This document shows positions 42,834 to 51,786 of a stretch of DNA of 64,000 nucleotides, in pieces (position 1 is the stretch's first letter; the number at the start of each line of letters is the position of its first letter). Source of the DNA: Wolbachia endosymbiont (group A) of Rhinocyllus conicus (GTDB lineage Bacteria; Pseudomonadota; Alphaproteobacteria; Rickettsiales; Anaplasmataceae); the NCBI RefSeq assembly GCF_947250775.1, contig NZ_OX366349.1:248001-312000 (forward strand), in the 5' to 3' direction. The notes under the pieces were generated by a model. That model saw only the letters and a list, made by a program, of their open reading frames with translations. It had not been told where the DNA came from and made no database searches. Both the position numbers and the translations under genes were made by a program.

Positions 42834-43514
42834 ATGAGTATTAAAATTGCACCTTCTATACTTTCAGCAGACTTTGCAAAATTAGGAGAAGAAGTAAGAA
42901 AAATTAGCGATTTAGGTGTAGATTACATACACATAGACGTTATGGATGGGAATTTCGTTCCAAATATTACAATTGGTCCTAGCGTTGTCTCTGCAATACG
43001 TAAATATAGCAATCTTCCTTTTGATGTGCATTTAATGGTCAAATCTCCTGGTAACCACATTGAAAGCTTTATAAATGCTGGTGCTGATATTATCACTGTA
43101 CATGCAGAAGCAGAGATACACCTTGAGAGGTTGATAAGAAAGATAAAGTCATACAAAAATGTAAACGACGCAAAAAAAACGATTCAAGCTGGAGTCTCAA
43201 TTGTTCCTTCAACTTCCCCAAGTGTGCTTGAATACATAATACATGAGCTAGATATTGTGCTGATTATGACAGTCAACCCTGGCTTTGGAGGGCAGGAATT
43301 TATTCATTCACAGTTGAACAAGATATCTACTATAAAAAAAATGATACAGGAGCGTAATCTTAAAACACAAATTTCAGTAGATGGTGGAATTAACTTTTCT
43401 AACGCAACTGATATAATAAAAGCAGGTGCTGATATTTTAGTTGCGGGATCGGCGATATTCAAGGCTGAAGATATTAAGAAGGCCGTAAATGATCTTAAAA
43501 ATCCATCGTGGTAA
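42834..43514 (+). CDS. rpe: ribulose-phosphate 3-epimerase
   Basis: A TIM-barrel epimerase of the pentose phosphate pathway: KIAPSILSADFAKLGEEV, DYIHIDVMDGNFVPNIT (metal ligands H and D), PFDVHLMV, VLIMTVNPGFGGQEF, and ISVDGGINFSNA. All expected active-site residues are visible and the 226 aa are normal. The gene stands alone. Confidence 0.96.
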   Translation: MSIKIAPSILSADFAKLGEEVRKISDLGVDYIHIDVMDGNFVPNITIGPSVVSAIRKYSNLPFDVHLMVKSPGNHIESFINAGADIITVHAEAEIHLERLIRKIKSYKNVNDAKKTIQAGVSIVPSTSPSVLEYIIHELDIVLIMTVNPGFGGQEFIHSQLNKISTIKKMIQERNLKTQISVDGGINFSNATDIIKAGADILVAGSAIFKAEDIKKAVNDLKNPSW

Positions 43515-43529
43515 TCCTATATAGCTAGT

Positions 43530-43716
43530 GCAGCCCTACGTCATACCGCGATTCATTCGCGGTATCTCAGCCGCTAACACGTAGCGGAATGTTGGCAAAC
43601 CTAAGATCTTTAGCTAGTTAACACAAATTATTTCTATTATCTACCAATTTGAAAAAGTCTCTGGTCCAAGTAGTCAAGCTACTTGGATGACAAGAGGTAA
43701 CGCAAGAAGTTTACTT
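43530..43716. repeat. hairpin repeats between rpe and pnp
   Basis: ACCGCGATTCATTCGCGGT and GCTAACACGTAGCGG hairpins at about 43545-43590 belong to the same family as 22.1-22.3 kb. A second unit, CCAAGTAGTCAAGCTACTTGG, lies at about 43663-43683. They lie between convergent genes and may act as transcription stops. Confidence 0.7.
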
Positions 43717-45990
43717 TTAATAAAAGCCTGATGATGAATCATTATTACCAAATTTCGGCTTATTTCTGTTGCTGAAACCAGAACGAGGACGAGAAGGCTT
43801 CTTATGGTAACTTCCTCCAGGTTTTCTATTAAATGAATTATTGTAATAATTATCCCTGTCATTTGGACCATCTTTCCTTTTCTCGTTGTAAAGCTCACCT
43901 TCAAAAAACTCTCCCGTCTCTTGATCAACTCGACGTCTTGACAACTTTGGACATCCACCTTTTTCGAAGTCAATTACTAGTGCTTTGAAAGTATCATCTT
44001 GTTTAAGTATGCTCTCTATAGAATCTATGTGTTCATTAGCTACTTCACTTATGTGCATTTTTCCTTTTCTGCCATTAAGAAATTCAAGCTCTACAATAGA
44101 CTTCTCTATTTTTACAACTTTGACATCAACTATAGAACCTTGTTCTAGTTCTGTTATTGAATCAATCATCATACTCTTTGCAATTTCAGCTTCAGTGCCA
44201 CTCGTGGCAAAAACAGAAACTTTACCATCATCTCCTATTTCAATTTTTGCATTACTTCTTTCACACACACTGCGTATATTTTTTCCTTTAGCACCAATAG
44301 CTGCAGAAATTTTGTCTTTATCTATGTAAAATGATAACATCCTTGGTGCATGGTCTTTGACGTCATCACTGTGTTCTGAAATCACTGCATTCATTTTTTC
44401 TAAAATATGTAATCTTCCAGCTTTTGCCTGTTCTAAAGATTTTTCAACAATTTCAAAGCTTATACCAGAAATTTTCATATCCATTTGTAGTGCCGTAACC
44501 CCTTCACTAGTTCCTGCTACTTTAAAGTCCATATCACCAAGATAATCTTCATCACCCAATATATCGGAAAGTATCACATACTCGTCTTTATCTTTAATAA
44601 GGCCCATAGCAACTCCAGCAACAGGGGCCTTTATTGGCACACCCGTATCCATTAAAGCAAGAGAAGTCCCACAAACTGTTGCCATAGAAGAAGAACCATC
44701 AGACTCCAAAATTTCGGATACTACTCTTATTGTATAAGGAAATTCAGATTTATCGGGTAAAACAGGATGAATTGCTTTCCAAGCAAGTTTGCCATGACCG
44801 ACTTCTCTTCTTCCTGGTGCACGTGCAGCAGAAGTTTCTCCAACAGCAAATGAGGGAAAGTTATAATGCAACATGAAATGCTCACGTCTATCCCCTTCAA
44901 TATCATCCACAATTTGCTCATCTTGAGTAGTACCAAGAGCAGTAACAACCAATGCCTGAGTGTTGCCTCTTGTAAACAGCGCAGAACCGTGAGTTCTGGA
45001 CAGAATATCAACTTCAACTTCTATCTGACGTATCTCATCATGCTTACGACCGTCTATCCTTACACCTTTCTTCCTAATTATTTCACGTACTAAAGATCTT
45101 TCAAAGTTTTTTACTGCATACGTAATTAACTTTTCATCTTTTCCAGTCTCTTTAAGAGTATTCAATATATTCTCTCTGACCGCTTCTAGAGCTTGAACTC
45201 GCTCTTGTTTTACTGTTTGCGAATATGCTTTTTCAAAATCTTTACCGTATTTTTCGAGCTCTTGTGTTATATCTGATGTATCAACAGGAGCAAAGCTTTC
45301 AGGCTTATTGCCAACTGTATCAGCAAACTCTTTTATGAGCTTAATGACAGGTTTAAGGTGTTCATGGCCAAATTTTATTGCATTAAAAACATTTTCTTCA
45401 GAGAGCTCTTTCACTTCTGACTCAACCATTAAAATCGAATTTTCATCACCAGACAAAAACAGATCCAAGCTGCTTGCTTTCATCTCTTGAACAGAAGGGT
45501 TGAGTATATAGTTATTATTTTCATCACAACCAACTATCACTCCAGCTATAGTAAAGTGAAAAGGAACACCAGAAACCGCAAGAGCTGCAACAGCACCAAT
45601 CAATGCTGGCACTTCAGGAGGATTGACTGTATCATAAGTTAATAGATTACACACCACACTAATTTCATCATGAAATCCTTCTGGAAAGAGTGGCCTTACA
45701 CTCCTATCTATTACTCTTGAGATTAAAGTTTCTCTATCAGATGGCTTGCCTTCCCTTTTAAAAAAACCACCAGGGATCTTACCCATGGCATAGCTTTTTG
45801 CGATAAACTGCACATTTAAAGGTAGGAAATCAACGCTTTCTTCCTTCTTTTTACGTACAACAGTTACTAAAACAGAAGTATCACCGTAATTTACAACTAC
45901 TGAACCATGAGCTTGGCGTGCTATTTTTCCTGTTTCTAAAGATAAGGCACGACCACCCCACTCTATAGATTTTTTTATAATTTTAAACAT
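43717..45990 (-). CDS. pnp: polynucleotide phosphorylase
   Basis: The 757-aa exoribonuclease contains two RNase PH domains, the second with GTTQDEQIVDDIEGDRREHF and FPYTIRVVSEILESDGSSSMATVCG. A KH domain (about 553-612, DKISAAIGAKGKNIRSVCE) and an S1 domain (about 622-690, GRKGKMHISEVANEHI) follow. The last 60 residues are rich in Arg, Asn, Ser and Gly. It degrades RNA from the 3' end with phosphate. It lies 14 bp after rpsO, the classic order. Confidence 0.98.
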   Translation of the reverse strand: MFKIIKKSIEWGGRALSLETGKIARQAHGSVVVNYGDTSVLVTVVRKKKEESVDFLPLNVQFIAKSYAMGKIPGGFFKREGKPSDRETLISRVIDRSVRPLFPEGFHDEISVVCNLLTYDTVNPPEVPALIGAVAALAVSGVPFHFTIAGVIVGCDENNNYILNPSVQEMKASSLDLFLSGDENSILMVESEVKELSEENVFNAIKFGHEHLKPVIKLIKEFADTVGNKPESFAPVDTSDITQELEKYGKDFEKAYSQTVKQERVQALEAVRENILNTLKETGKDEKLITYAVKNFERSLVREIIRKKGVRIDGRKHDEIRQIEVEVDILSRTHGSALFTRGNTQALVVTALGTTQDEQIVDDIEGDRREHFMLHYNFPSFAVGETSAARAPGRREVGHGKLAWKAIHPVLPDKSEFPYTIRVVSEILESDGSSSMATVCGTSLALMDTGVPIKAPVAGVAMGLIKDKDEYVILSDILGDEDYLGDMDFKVAGTSEGVTALQMDMKISGISFEIVEKSLEQAKAGRLHILEKMNAVISEHSDDVKDHAPRMLSFYIDKDKISAAIGAKGKNIRSVCERSNAKIEIGDDGKVSVFATSGTEAEIAKSMMIDSITELEQGSIVDVKVVKIEKSIVELEFLNGRKGKMHISEVANEHIDSIESILKQDDTFKALVIDFEKGGCPKLSRRRVDQETGEFFEGELYNEKRKDGPNDRDNYYNNSFNRKPGGSYHKKPSRPRSGFSNRNKPKFGNNDSSSGFY

Positions 45991-46004
45991 ACTAAATTCC
46001 TCGA

Positions 46005-46277
46005 TTATTTTCTAATGCCTAACTTCTCTATTAATTCCTGGTAGGCTTCATTACCAAATTTACGCTTTATATAATTTAAGTGCTTGCGTCTTCTACCTAT
46101 CAATATAAGTAAACCACGCTTAGAGTGATGGTCATGCTTGTGCACTTTAAAATGCTCAGTTAAGTTACTGATCCTCTCGGTCAAAATTGCACATTGTACA
46201 AAAGATGAACCTGTATCATCCTCTTTAATCGCATATATATTTATCAAACTCTTTTTCTTTTCGGATGTTATCGACAT
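46005..46277 (-). CDS. rpsO: 30S ribosomal protein S15
   Basis: The 90-aa protein has [25 protein letters not shown] (in part [14 protein letters not shown]), [22 protein letters not shown] and [12 protein letters not shown], all typical of S15. It sits between truB and pnp. Confidence 0.98.
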   Translation of the reverse strand: MSITSEKKKSLINIYAIKEDDTGSSFVQCAILTERISNLTEHFKVHKHDHHSKRGLLILIGRRRKHLNYIKRKFGNEAYQELIEKLGIRK

Positions 46278-46289
46278 CTAAACCTCATT

Positions 46290-47228
46290 TTAAATATTAA
46301 AAACACGAATAGGTTTCACACAACCATAAATAAAACTGCAGATTGCAATAGGTACACTACCCACTATCGTACAACAAATATCATAATTCTTTAAATTACG
46401 CAAGTTATTTAATACAACTTCCTGACCTTTTCTGATTTTCCCCGCATCTTCTGGGGAAATTTCAATTTTGAACATCGATTTTAAAGCCGATTCAATGGGA
46501 ATGATGAAACTTTTTGCATTACTCCCTGTACCTTCTATTACTCCAGTATCACCTTTTGTTATCGGAGAGTAAGTTATTGTGTTTCTTTCAGCGAGCTGTT
46601 CAATTGTCACTGATTCGTTTTCTCTAAAGTCACCTACCATAGTTCTTCTTAATTTCGTAATGTGTCCAAAACAATTTAATGCAATGCCAAGATCCCGAGC
46701 AATTGATCTCACATATACACCACTACCGCACATCATAGAAAAATTTGCACTATTATTTATGGTGTCCACAGATATCAATTTCAGCTCATGTATTTTGACT
46801 TGTCGGGGTTTTATATTTACCTTTTGCCCACTTCTTGCCAATTTATACGCCCTTGCTCCTTTAATTTTTATTGCTGAAAATTGAGGAGGAGTCTGCTTGA
46901 TCTCACCAATAAAATTTTTAATTGCACAATTTATTTGATTATATTCGGGTTTTATATCGCTAGTTCTAATGATATCACCACCCAAATCATCCGTTGTTCT
47001 TTGTTCGCCCCATTTTATTGTAAAATCGTATGCCTTTAAGTCACAAGATAAATACGGTATAGTTTTTGTTGCCTCGCCAAGAGCAATTGGCAACACACCT
47101 GAAGCTAAAGGATCAAGTGTTCCCAGATGACCAGCTTTTTTTATCCCAAAAATCCCTTTGACTCGGGCTACAGCCTGTGCAGAGCTAATTCCTATTAGTT
47201 TATTAAGATTCAGCCAGCCGTGTATCAT
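46290..47228 (-). CDS. truB: tRNA pseudouridine-55 synthase
   Basis: TruB converts U55 of tRNAs to pseudouridine. ATG 47228 (MIHGWLNLNKLIGISSAQAV) is the right start; the open frame extends 30 codons upstream without family similarity. The catalytic aspartate lies in AGHLGTLDPLASGVLP. GGTRTTDD-like text (WGEQRTTDDLGGD), YKLARSGQKV and SGVYVRSIARDLG follow. It heads truB-rpsO-pnp. Confidence 0.95.
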   Translation of the reverse strand: MIHGWLNLNKLIGISSAQAVARVKGIFGIKKAGHLGTLDPLASGVLPIALGEATKTIPYLSCDLKAYDFTIKWGEQRTTDDLGGDIIRTSDIKPEYNQINCAIKNFIGEIKQTPPQFSAIKIKGARAYKLARSGQKVNIKPRQVKIHELKLISVDTINNSANFSMMCGSGVYVRSIARDLGIALNCFGHITKLRRTMVGDFRENESVTIEQLAERNTITYSPITKGDTGVIEGTGSNAKSFIIPIESALKSMFKIEISPEDAGKIRKGQEVVLNNLRNLKNYDICCTIVGSVPIAICSFIYGCVKPIRVFNI

Positions 47229-47307
47229 ACGTTTAATTATATACAACTGATAACAGTTTAGGAAGTAGCTTGAAATATATACTTTAAATGATAATGTAAA
47301 GGATGGC

Positions 47308-47336
47308 TTGACAAACATGCATTATTAACACATACT
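47308..47336 (+). promoter_or_regulatory. predicted promoter for the collagen-like gene
   Basis: TTGACA (47308-47313), 17 nt, CATACT (47331-47336) lies about 37 nt before the ATG. The -35 box is perfect and the -10 box is weaker. Confidence 0.5.
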
Positions 47337-47372
47337 TAATCCTCTTATTAGGCTTATTTTAAGGGAACTGTT

Positions 47373-47813
47373 ATGAGTAAGGATCAAACTATATTGAAGT
47401 GGGAAAACACTGCACATATAGCAAAAATGAGTATTGAAGGTACAGCTGCATTTGCATCTTTAGCGGGAGCAATAGCAGCAATATTAATTGCTACTAAAGT
47501 AATTGCTGGCCCTGCATCTTCAGCACTTGTTGCTAGCCCTGCTGGAATTGCAGTTCTATCTATTGCAGCTGTATATTTTTCCGCAGCAGCTTATGCTTCA
47601 TATCAGCAAATGAATGCGATTGGTGAAAAAGGACCTCAAGGTGATAAAGGACCAGTTGGCGATAAAGGACCTCAAGGTGATAAAGGACCAGTTGGTGATA
47701 AAGGACCTGAAGGTGATAAAGATAACGTTGTAGAAACAAAAACATTACTTGATGTACTTAGTAATGATGCTGTTAAACAGCAATTTAAGACTGCGCTTAA
47801 TATTTCAAACTAA
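47373..47813 (+). CDS. membrane protein with short collagen-like repeat
   Basis: The 146-aa protein has an N-terminal helix, two hydrophobic segments (about 27-48 and 52-73), then ten G-x-x triplets (about 85-114) of the type GPQGDKGPVGDKG, and a C-terminal helical tail ending FKTALNISN. The nucleotide repeat is an alternation of GGTGATAAAGGACC-type units, so triplet number may vary. Collagen-like tracts form trimers and are usually surface exposed. Function unknown. It has its own promoter and terminator. Confidence 0.8.
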   Translation: MSKDQTILKWENTAHIAKMSIEGTAAFASLAGAIAAILIATKVIAGPASSALVASPAGIAVLSIAAVYFSAAAYASYQQMNAIGEKGPQGDKGPVGDKGPQGDKGPVGDKGPEGDKDNVVETKTLLDVLSNDAVKQQFKTALNISN

Positions 47814-47833
47814 TTAAATAAATTAGCATAACC

Positions 47834-47868
47834 AGAGGTAGATTTTCTACCTCTTTCTTTTTCCTTTC
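47834..47868 (+). terminator. rho-independent terminator after the collagen-like gene
   Basis: AGAGGTAGA and TCTACCTCT form a perfect 9-bp stem with a 3-nt loop, followed by TTCTTTTTCCTTT. Confidence 0.85.
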
Positions 47869-47885
47869 ATTTGAATATGTAAAGG

Positions 47886-49136
47886 TTAAGGCAATCTATC
47901 CCACACCTCAGCTACATCCTCACTAAACTCTATTATCTCTGTTTTTTTGAACTGATAGCACTTGTTAATAGATTGAATTCCTAAATTCCCTATAAAGGGG
48001 ATGGCATCATTACCTAAAATTTTACCACTACGGCAGATTATCAGCCTGTCGATTAAACTATGCTTCAGTAGCTCTGTGATTAACACTCCTCCACCTTCAA
48101 CTAATAACCTTGTTATGCCAATTTCTGAAACAAGTTTTGATGCCATGTCTTTTAGGCAGACTTTATCGATAATGTCAGGCTCCGATGTCATTCCAGCGCG
48201 TGACGCTGGAATCCAGTTTTCATTATGCAATTGCTTGAAGTTTTCTGGATCCCAGTGTCTGGGCACTGGGATGACAGGAGAAGGCGTTAGAATGACAGGA
48301 GAGTGTGTTGGGGTGACATCTGGAATAACAGGAGGTTTGTGATTTGAATTGACTATCAAATAATTAATGTTTTTTATTTTTCTCTCTATTTCTCTGTTTG
48401 TAATCACCCAAGTTATTACTTTATCTGCAGTCTTTGCAATATTATGCTCTTCCTGCAATTTTTCCTGGCTATCTATAATTAGCCTTATTGGCGATCTACT
48501 TCCGAGTTCTGGTAATCTGCAAGTTAAGAGTGGATTATCGTTAATAAGAGTATTGCTGCCAATCATAATTGCATCATATTTTGCTCTAAGCTCATGCACC
48601 CAATTTCTCGTATCTTCACTTGTTATCCATTTGCTATCGCCTGTAAATGTTGCAATTTTTCCGTCAAGAGTTGTTGCAATTTTGCAAGCTATAAATGGTC
48701 TATGAAATTCTTTAGTGGTGAAAAAACCGACATTCAGTTCTTCTGCCTCTTTTTGCATAATACCTTGCTCAACTTCAATTCCTGCTTCTTTCAGAGCTTT
48801 AATGCCTCCACCTGAAACTCTGCTATCTGGGTCAATAGTTGCAATTACTACCCTTTTTATTCCAGCTCTTATGATTTCCGCAGTACATGGTCCTGTAACT
48901 CCAAAGTGGCAACATGGCTCGAGCGTGATATACATAGTTGCACCATGGGTTAAACCTTCTGCACTTTGCAAAGCAACCACTTCTGCATGTGGGCGCCCAC
49001 CTACTCCTGTATATCCCTCACCAATGATTATACCATCTTTTACAATAACACACCCGACAGTAGGATTTGACGCAACATTCCCAAGATTTTTTTCTGCAAG
49101 CCTTAATGCAATTGACATGAAATGATCATCAGTCAT
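47886..49136 (-). CDS. ribD: riboflavin deaminase-reductase RibD with inserted repeat peptide
   Basis: RibD catalyses two steps of riboflavin synthesis. The deaminase domain (1-145) has GVGGRPHAEVVAL and LEPCCHFGVTGPCT zinc ligands. The reductase domain has KIATTLDGKIATFTGDSKWIT, DAIMIGSNTLINDNPLLTCR and LLVEGGGVL. At 416 aa it is about 50 residues longer than usual. The excess (about 268-318, rich in PVI, SPV and the WIPASRAGMTS text) is the translation of hairpin repeats inserted in frame in the reductase domain. It overlaps the dgt stop by one base. Confidence 0.93.
   Translation of the reverse strand: MTDDHFMSIALRLAEKNLGNVASNPTVGCVIVKDGIIIGEGYTGVGGRPHAEVVALQSAEGLTHGATMYITLEPCCHFGVTGPCTAEIIRAGIKRVVIATIDPDSRVSGGGIKALKEAGIEVEQGIMQKEAEELNVGFFTTKEFHRPFIACKIATTLDGKIATFTGDSKWITSEDTRNWVHELRAKYDAIMIGSNTLINDNPLLTCRLPELGSRSPIRLIIDSQEKLQEEHNIAKTADKVITWVITNREIERKIKNINYLIVNSNHKPPVIPDVTPTHSPVILTPSPVIPVPRHWDPENFKQLHNENWIPASRAGMTSEPDIIDKVCLKDMASKLVSEIGITRLLVEGGGVLITELLKHSLIDRLIICRSGKILGNDAIPFIGNLGIQSINKCYQFKKTEIIEFSEDVAEVWDRLP
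48182..48330 (-). repeat. hairpin repeats inserted in frame within ribD
   Basis: Two adjacent units are visible: one with ATTCCAGCGCGTGACGCTGGAAT (in part) and one with GATCCCAGTGTCTGGGCACTGGGAT (in part), followed by shorter ATGACAGGAG repeats. Together they add about 50 codons without stops. Confidence 0.8.
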
Positions 49137-50317
49137 TAGAAAGAAGTCATTTCATATGAAGTGTCGAATATTCTCCTGTGCTCATGTATAGCAAATCTAT
49201 CTGTCATTCCCGAGATATAGTCGCATATTACTATTGAACGCTGGGATTCACAAGCAAGTTTGCTCCACTCTGTAGGAAGTAATCTTGGATTTTCATAAAA
49301 ACATTGAAAAAGTTCCTGTATTATGCGTTTCGCTTTGTTCATCGTTCTACTCAGTTTATAGCTTCTGTATATTTTCTCCATGTTGAATCTTTTCATTTCT
49401 TTTGTAGCATTCGCAACTTCTGGTGAAAATGTGACTAGCATTTTATTTAGACTTCTTACGTCTTCTACACTTTTTATTTTATGATCTTCAATATTTCTTT
49501 CAGTCTGAGAAACAACATCACTTATCATAGTTCCTATAGTTCCACTCAGTGATTCATGTATGAGTTTGCTCTGAGGCAATTCTGAATATCCGCTCCTTAC
49601 GTCTTTAAACATTTTTCCAATTAAAGGGACATTCAGCAAATCTTCAATGGTTACTAAATTTGCTCTGAGTGCATCATCAAGATCGTGAACACTGTAAGCA
49701 ATATCATCGGCAATTGAAGCAACTTGCGCTTCAATGCTTGAAAATTCCTCAAGTTTTAGATCATATTTTTCATTATATTCTAATAACAGCTGATTATTTG
49801 TAGAAGACTCCACGTTTTGACCAAGCAAGGGACCATTATGTTTTGCAACCCCTTCAATCACCTCCCAACTTAGATTCATACCATCAAAATCAGCATGTTT
49901 TTGTTCAAGATAAGTTAAAATCCTTATAGCTTGAACATTATGATCAAACTCATACTTCTCACTATCAACTTGAACTAGAGCATCCTCACCTGTGTGACCA
50001 AATGGGGGATGACCAAGGTCATGTGCAAGCGCTATGCATTCAGTGATGTCCTCATCTAAGCTGAGCCTGCGTGCGATGGATCTTGCAATTTGTGCAACTT
50101 CAAGGCTATGAGTCAGCCGAGTGCGATAGTAATCGTGCTCGTAATTGATAAAAACTTGTGTTTTGTACCCCAATTTCCTAAACGCATTAGAGTGAACAAT
50201 GCGATCCCTATCACGCTGAAAGCAGCTGCGATTCTCATCTTCTGGCTCTTTGAAGTATCTCCCTTTTGTTTTGCTTGGAAAGCATGCATAACTTAATAGA
50301 AAATTATTGTTTGACAT
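49136..50317 (-). CDS. dgt: deoxyguanosinetriphosphate triphosphohydrolase-like protein
   Basis: This HD-domain dNTPase has RDRIVHSNAFRKLGYKTQVF, RTRLTHSLEVAQIARSIARRL, and ALAHDLGHPPFGHTGE with the HD pair, then a distal aspartate in ASIADDIAYSVHDLDDA. The 393 aa fit the dGTPase type 2 family. It overlaps ribD by one base (TAATG). Confidence 0.94.
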   Translation of the reverse strand: MSNNNFLLSYACFPSKTKGRYFKEPEDENRSCFQRDRDRIVHSNAFRKLGYKTQVFINYEHDYYRTRLTHSLEVAQIARSIARRLSLDEDITECIALAHDLGHPPFGHTGEDALVQVDSEKYEFDHNVQAIRILTYLEQKHADFDGMNLSWEVIEGVAKHNGPLLGQNVESSTNNQLLLEYNEKYDLKLEEFSSIEAQVASIADDIAYSVHDLDDALRANLVTIEDLLNVPLIGKMFKDVRSGYSELPQSKLIHESLSGTIGTMISDVVSQTERNIEDHKIKSVEDVRSLNKMLVTFSPEVANATKEMKRFNMEKIYRSYKLSRTMNKAKRIIQELFQCFYENPRLLPTEWSKLACESQRSIVICDYISGMTDRFAIHEHRRIFDTSYEMTSF

Positions 50318-50364
50318 GTAAAATTTCTACTATAATAAATTATCAATAATAAACGGTGGTTACT

Positions 50365-50826
50365 ATGTCAACAAATTACAACATCAACTTAACTGATAAT
50401 GCACTAAAAAAAATCCACTTTCTTGCAGAGCAGGAAGGGGATAAGAGTTCCGTTTTGCGGGTTGCAGTTTCAGGCGGTGGATGTTCTGGCTTCAAATACA
50501 ATTTTCTTATGGATCAAATGAATAAAAATCTATCTTTGGATGATGAAGATGATGATTACGATGATGAGTTTGATGACGAAGACGAAGATGATGACTATGA
50601 AGAAAGCGAGGACTATAGAAGCCACTCCAGTTTTAGCGAAAAAGGTAAAGATATAGTAATTAATGATGAAAATGGCAATCCTGTATTAATGGTTGATAAT
50701 TGTTCAGCAAAATTTTTAAATAACTCAGTTATAGATTATACTGAGGATCTCAGTGGTTCTGGTTTTCAAATAAAGAATACCCTTGCTAAGTCTCAATGTG
50801 GTTGTGGTAACAGTTTTTCGGTTTAA
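50365..50826 (+). CDS. IscA/HesB-family iron-sulfur protein with acidic insertion
   Basis: A-type iron-sulfur carrier motifs are present: AVSGGGCSGFKYNF (first cysteine) and QCGCGNSFSV (last pair), with VDNCSAKFLNNSVIDYTEDL before. Between them, residues about 53-95 are an extreme acidic tract (more than 30 Asp/Glu, beginning LDDEDDDYDDEFDDEDED). The family normally has only a few residues at this point, which explains the length of 153 aa. I start it at ATG 50365; the open frame begins at GTG 50356. It would deliver Fe-S clusters to apoproteins. Confidence 0.88.
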   Translation: MSTNYNINLTDNALKKIHFLAEQEGDKSSVLRVAVSGGGCSGFKYNFLMDQMNKNLSLDDEDDDYDDEFDDEDEDDDYEESEDYRSHSSFSEKGKDIVINDENGNPVLMVDNCSAKFLNNSVIDYTEDLSGSGFQIKNTLAKSQCGCGNSFSV

Positions 50827-50865
50827 TTATTACCAAAATTTAGATGCCTTCTGGGTCTTTTAAAC

Positions 50866-51540
50866 ATGGGTGATAATGTAGCTCTAGAACTAACTTCTGT
50901 AGATAAAAGCTTCAAGGACAATTCTGCTGTTGTAAAAGACATCAACCTAAGTGTCACAAGAGGGCAAGTAGTAGCGCTGATTGGCAATTCAGGTGCAGGA
51001 AAAACAACTATATTGCAAATCGCAGGCTTGTTGGACAAGCCAACTTCAGGTATAGTTACGATAGATGGAATAAATTGCACACAAGCCAATAATAAGCATA
51101 AAACCCATGTAAGAAGAAATTTTCTTAGTTTTGTTTATCAATTTCACTATTTGTTACAAGAGTTATCGGTGTTGGAAAATATTATGCTTCCTCAACTTAT
51201 TGCAGGAAAAAGCAAAGCTGAAGCAAAAAAAAATTCGCAAGCAATGTTGGAAAAATTTGGTCTGGAAAACAAAGCAAGTAGCATGGTATCTGAAGTTTCG
51301 GGTGGGGAAAGGCAGAGAGTTGCAATTGCAAGAAGCATTGTAAATTCTCCAAAGCTTTTACTTGCAGATGAGCCAACAGGAAATTTAGATCCAACAAATT
51401 CTTTTAACGTGTTTTTACTGCTACATTCATACGTAAAGGAAAATAACAGCTCTATGCTTATAGTAACGCACAATCATCTCCTTGCAGAAAAGGCAGACTG
51501 CATTTTCCAATTGAGAGATCGATCATTAGTGAAGTTGTGA
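50866..51540 (+). CDS. lolD: lipoprotein-releasing ABC transporter ATPase
   Basis: The 224-aa ABC ATPase has Walker A GNSGAGKTT, signature VSGGERQRVAIARS, Walker B LLLADEPTGNLDP and the switch histidine in LIVTHNHLL. The FVYQFHYLLQELSVLENIMLP text around the Q loop is characteristic of LolD/MacB. It would power release of lipoproteins from the inner membrane with LolC/E, which are elsewhere. Confidence 0.88.
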   Translation: MGDNVALELTSVDKSFKDNSAVVKDINLSVTRGQVVALIGNSGAGKTTILQIAGLLDKPTSGIVTIDGINCTQANNKHKTHVRRNFLSFVYQFHYLLQELSVLENIMLPQLIAGKSKAEAKKNSQAMLEKFGLENKASSMVSEVSGGERQRVAIARSIVNSPKLLLADEPTGNLDPTNSFNVFLLLHSYVKENNSSMLIVTHNHLLAEKADCIFQLRDRSLVKL

Positions 51541-51569
51541 ATAGGAAAAATAGCACAATTTAAAACTAC

Positions 51570-51734
51570 CTATGCCTTATACTTATCTAACCAATGATCA
51601 TTAACAGAGTACAACTCGCATGAAACGCTTTCATTGCTTTTTATACACGGACTTTTTAACTTACGCTGTTTACTTAGGGAACACCCCGATAACATAAACA
51701 CAGCTAAAACAAAAAATAATAGCTTTTTAAACAT
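51570..51734 (-). CDS. 54-aa lipoprotein (VirB7-like candidate)
   Basis: This short gene reads MFKKLLFFVLAVFMLSGCS, a signal peptide with a perfect lipobox LSGC, followed by 36 residues including KLKSPCI, a second cysteine and SVNDHWLDKYKA. Small lipoproteins with a P-C and a terminal N-x-W pattern are the VirB7 subunits of Rickettsiales type IV secretion systems, so that is my leading guess. No other virB gene is in the window, and the comparison is from memory. It lies between lolD (convergent) and the hydrolase gene. Confidence 0.6.
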   Translation of the reverse strand: MFKKLLFFVLAVFMLSGCSLSKQRKLKSPCIKSNESVSCELYSVNDHWLDKYKA

Positions 51735-51786
51735 AACAAAACCTTTTCATTTATATTACTACACTCATTTCTCTTGTTTGTAAAGG

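Noticed and set aside
46510..46570. Possible hairpin-repeat insertion in truB (GDTGVIEGTGSNAKSF)
   Set aside because: Only a short stretch resembles the repeats, no facing arm is seen and total protein length is normal.
47820..47890. Riboswitch near ribD
   Set aside because: The only structure seen is a terminator hairpin on the opposite strand at the ribD 3' end; the ribD 5' end overlaps dgt, leaving no leader for an FMN riboswitch.
48715..49125. 136-codon plus-strand frame opposite ribD
   Set aside because: It is a shadow of the conserved deaminase domain on the other strand.
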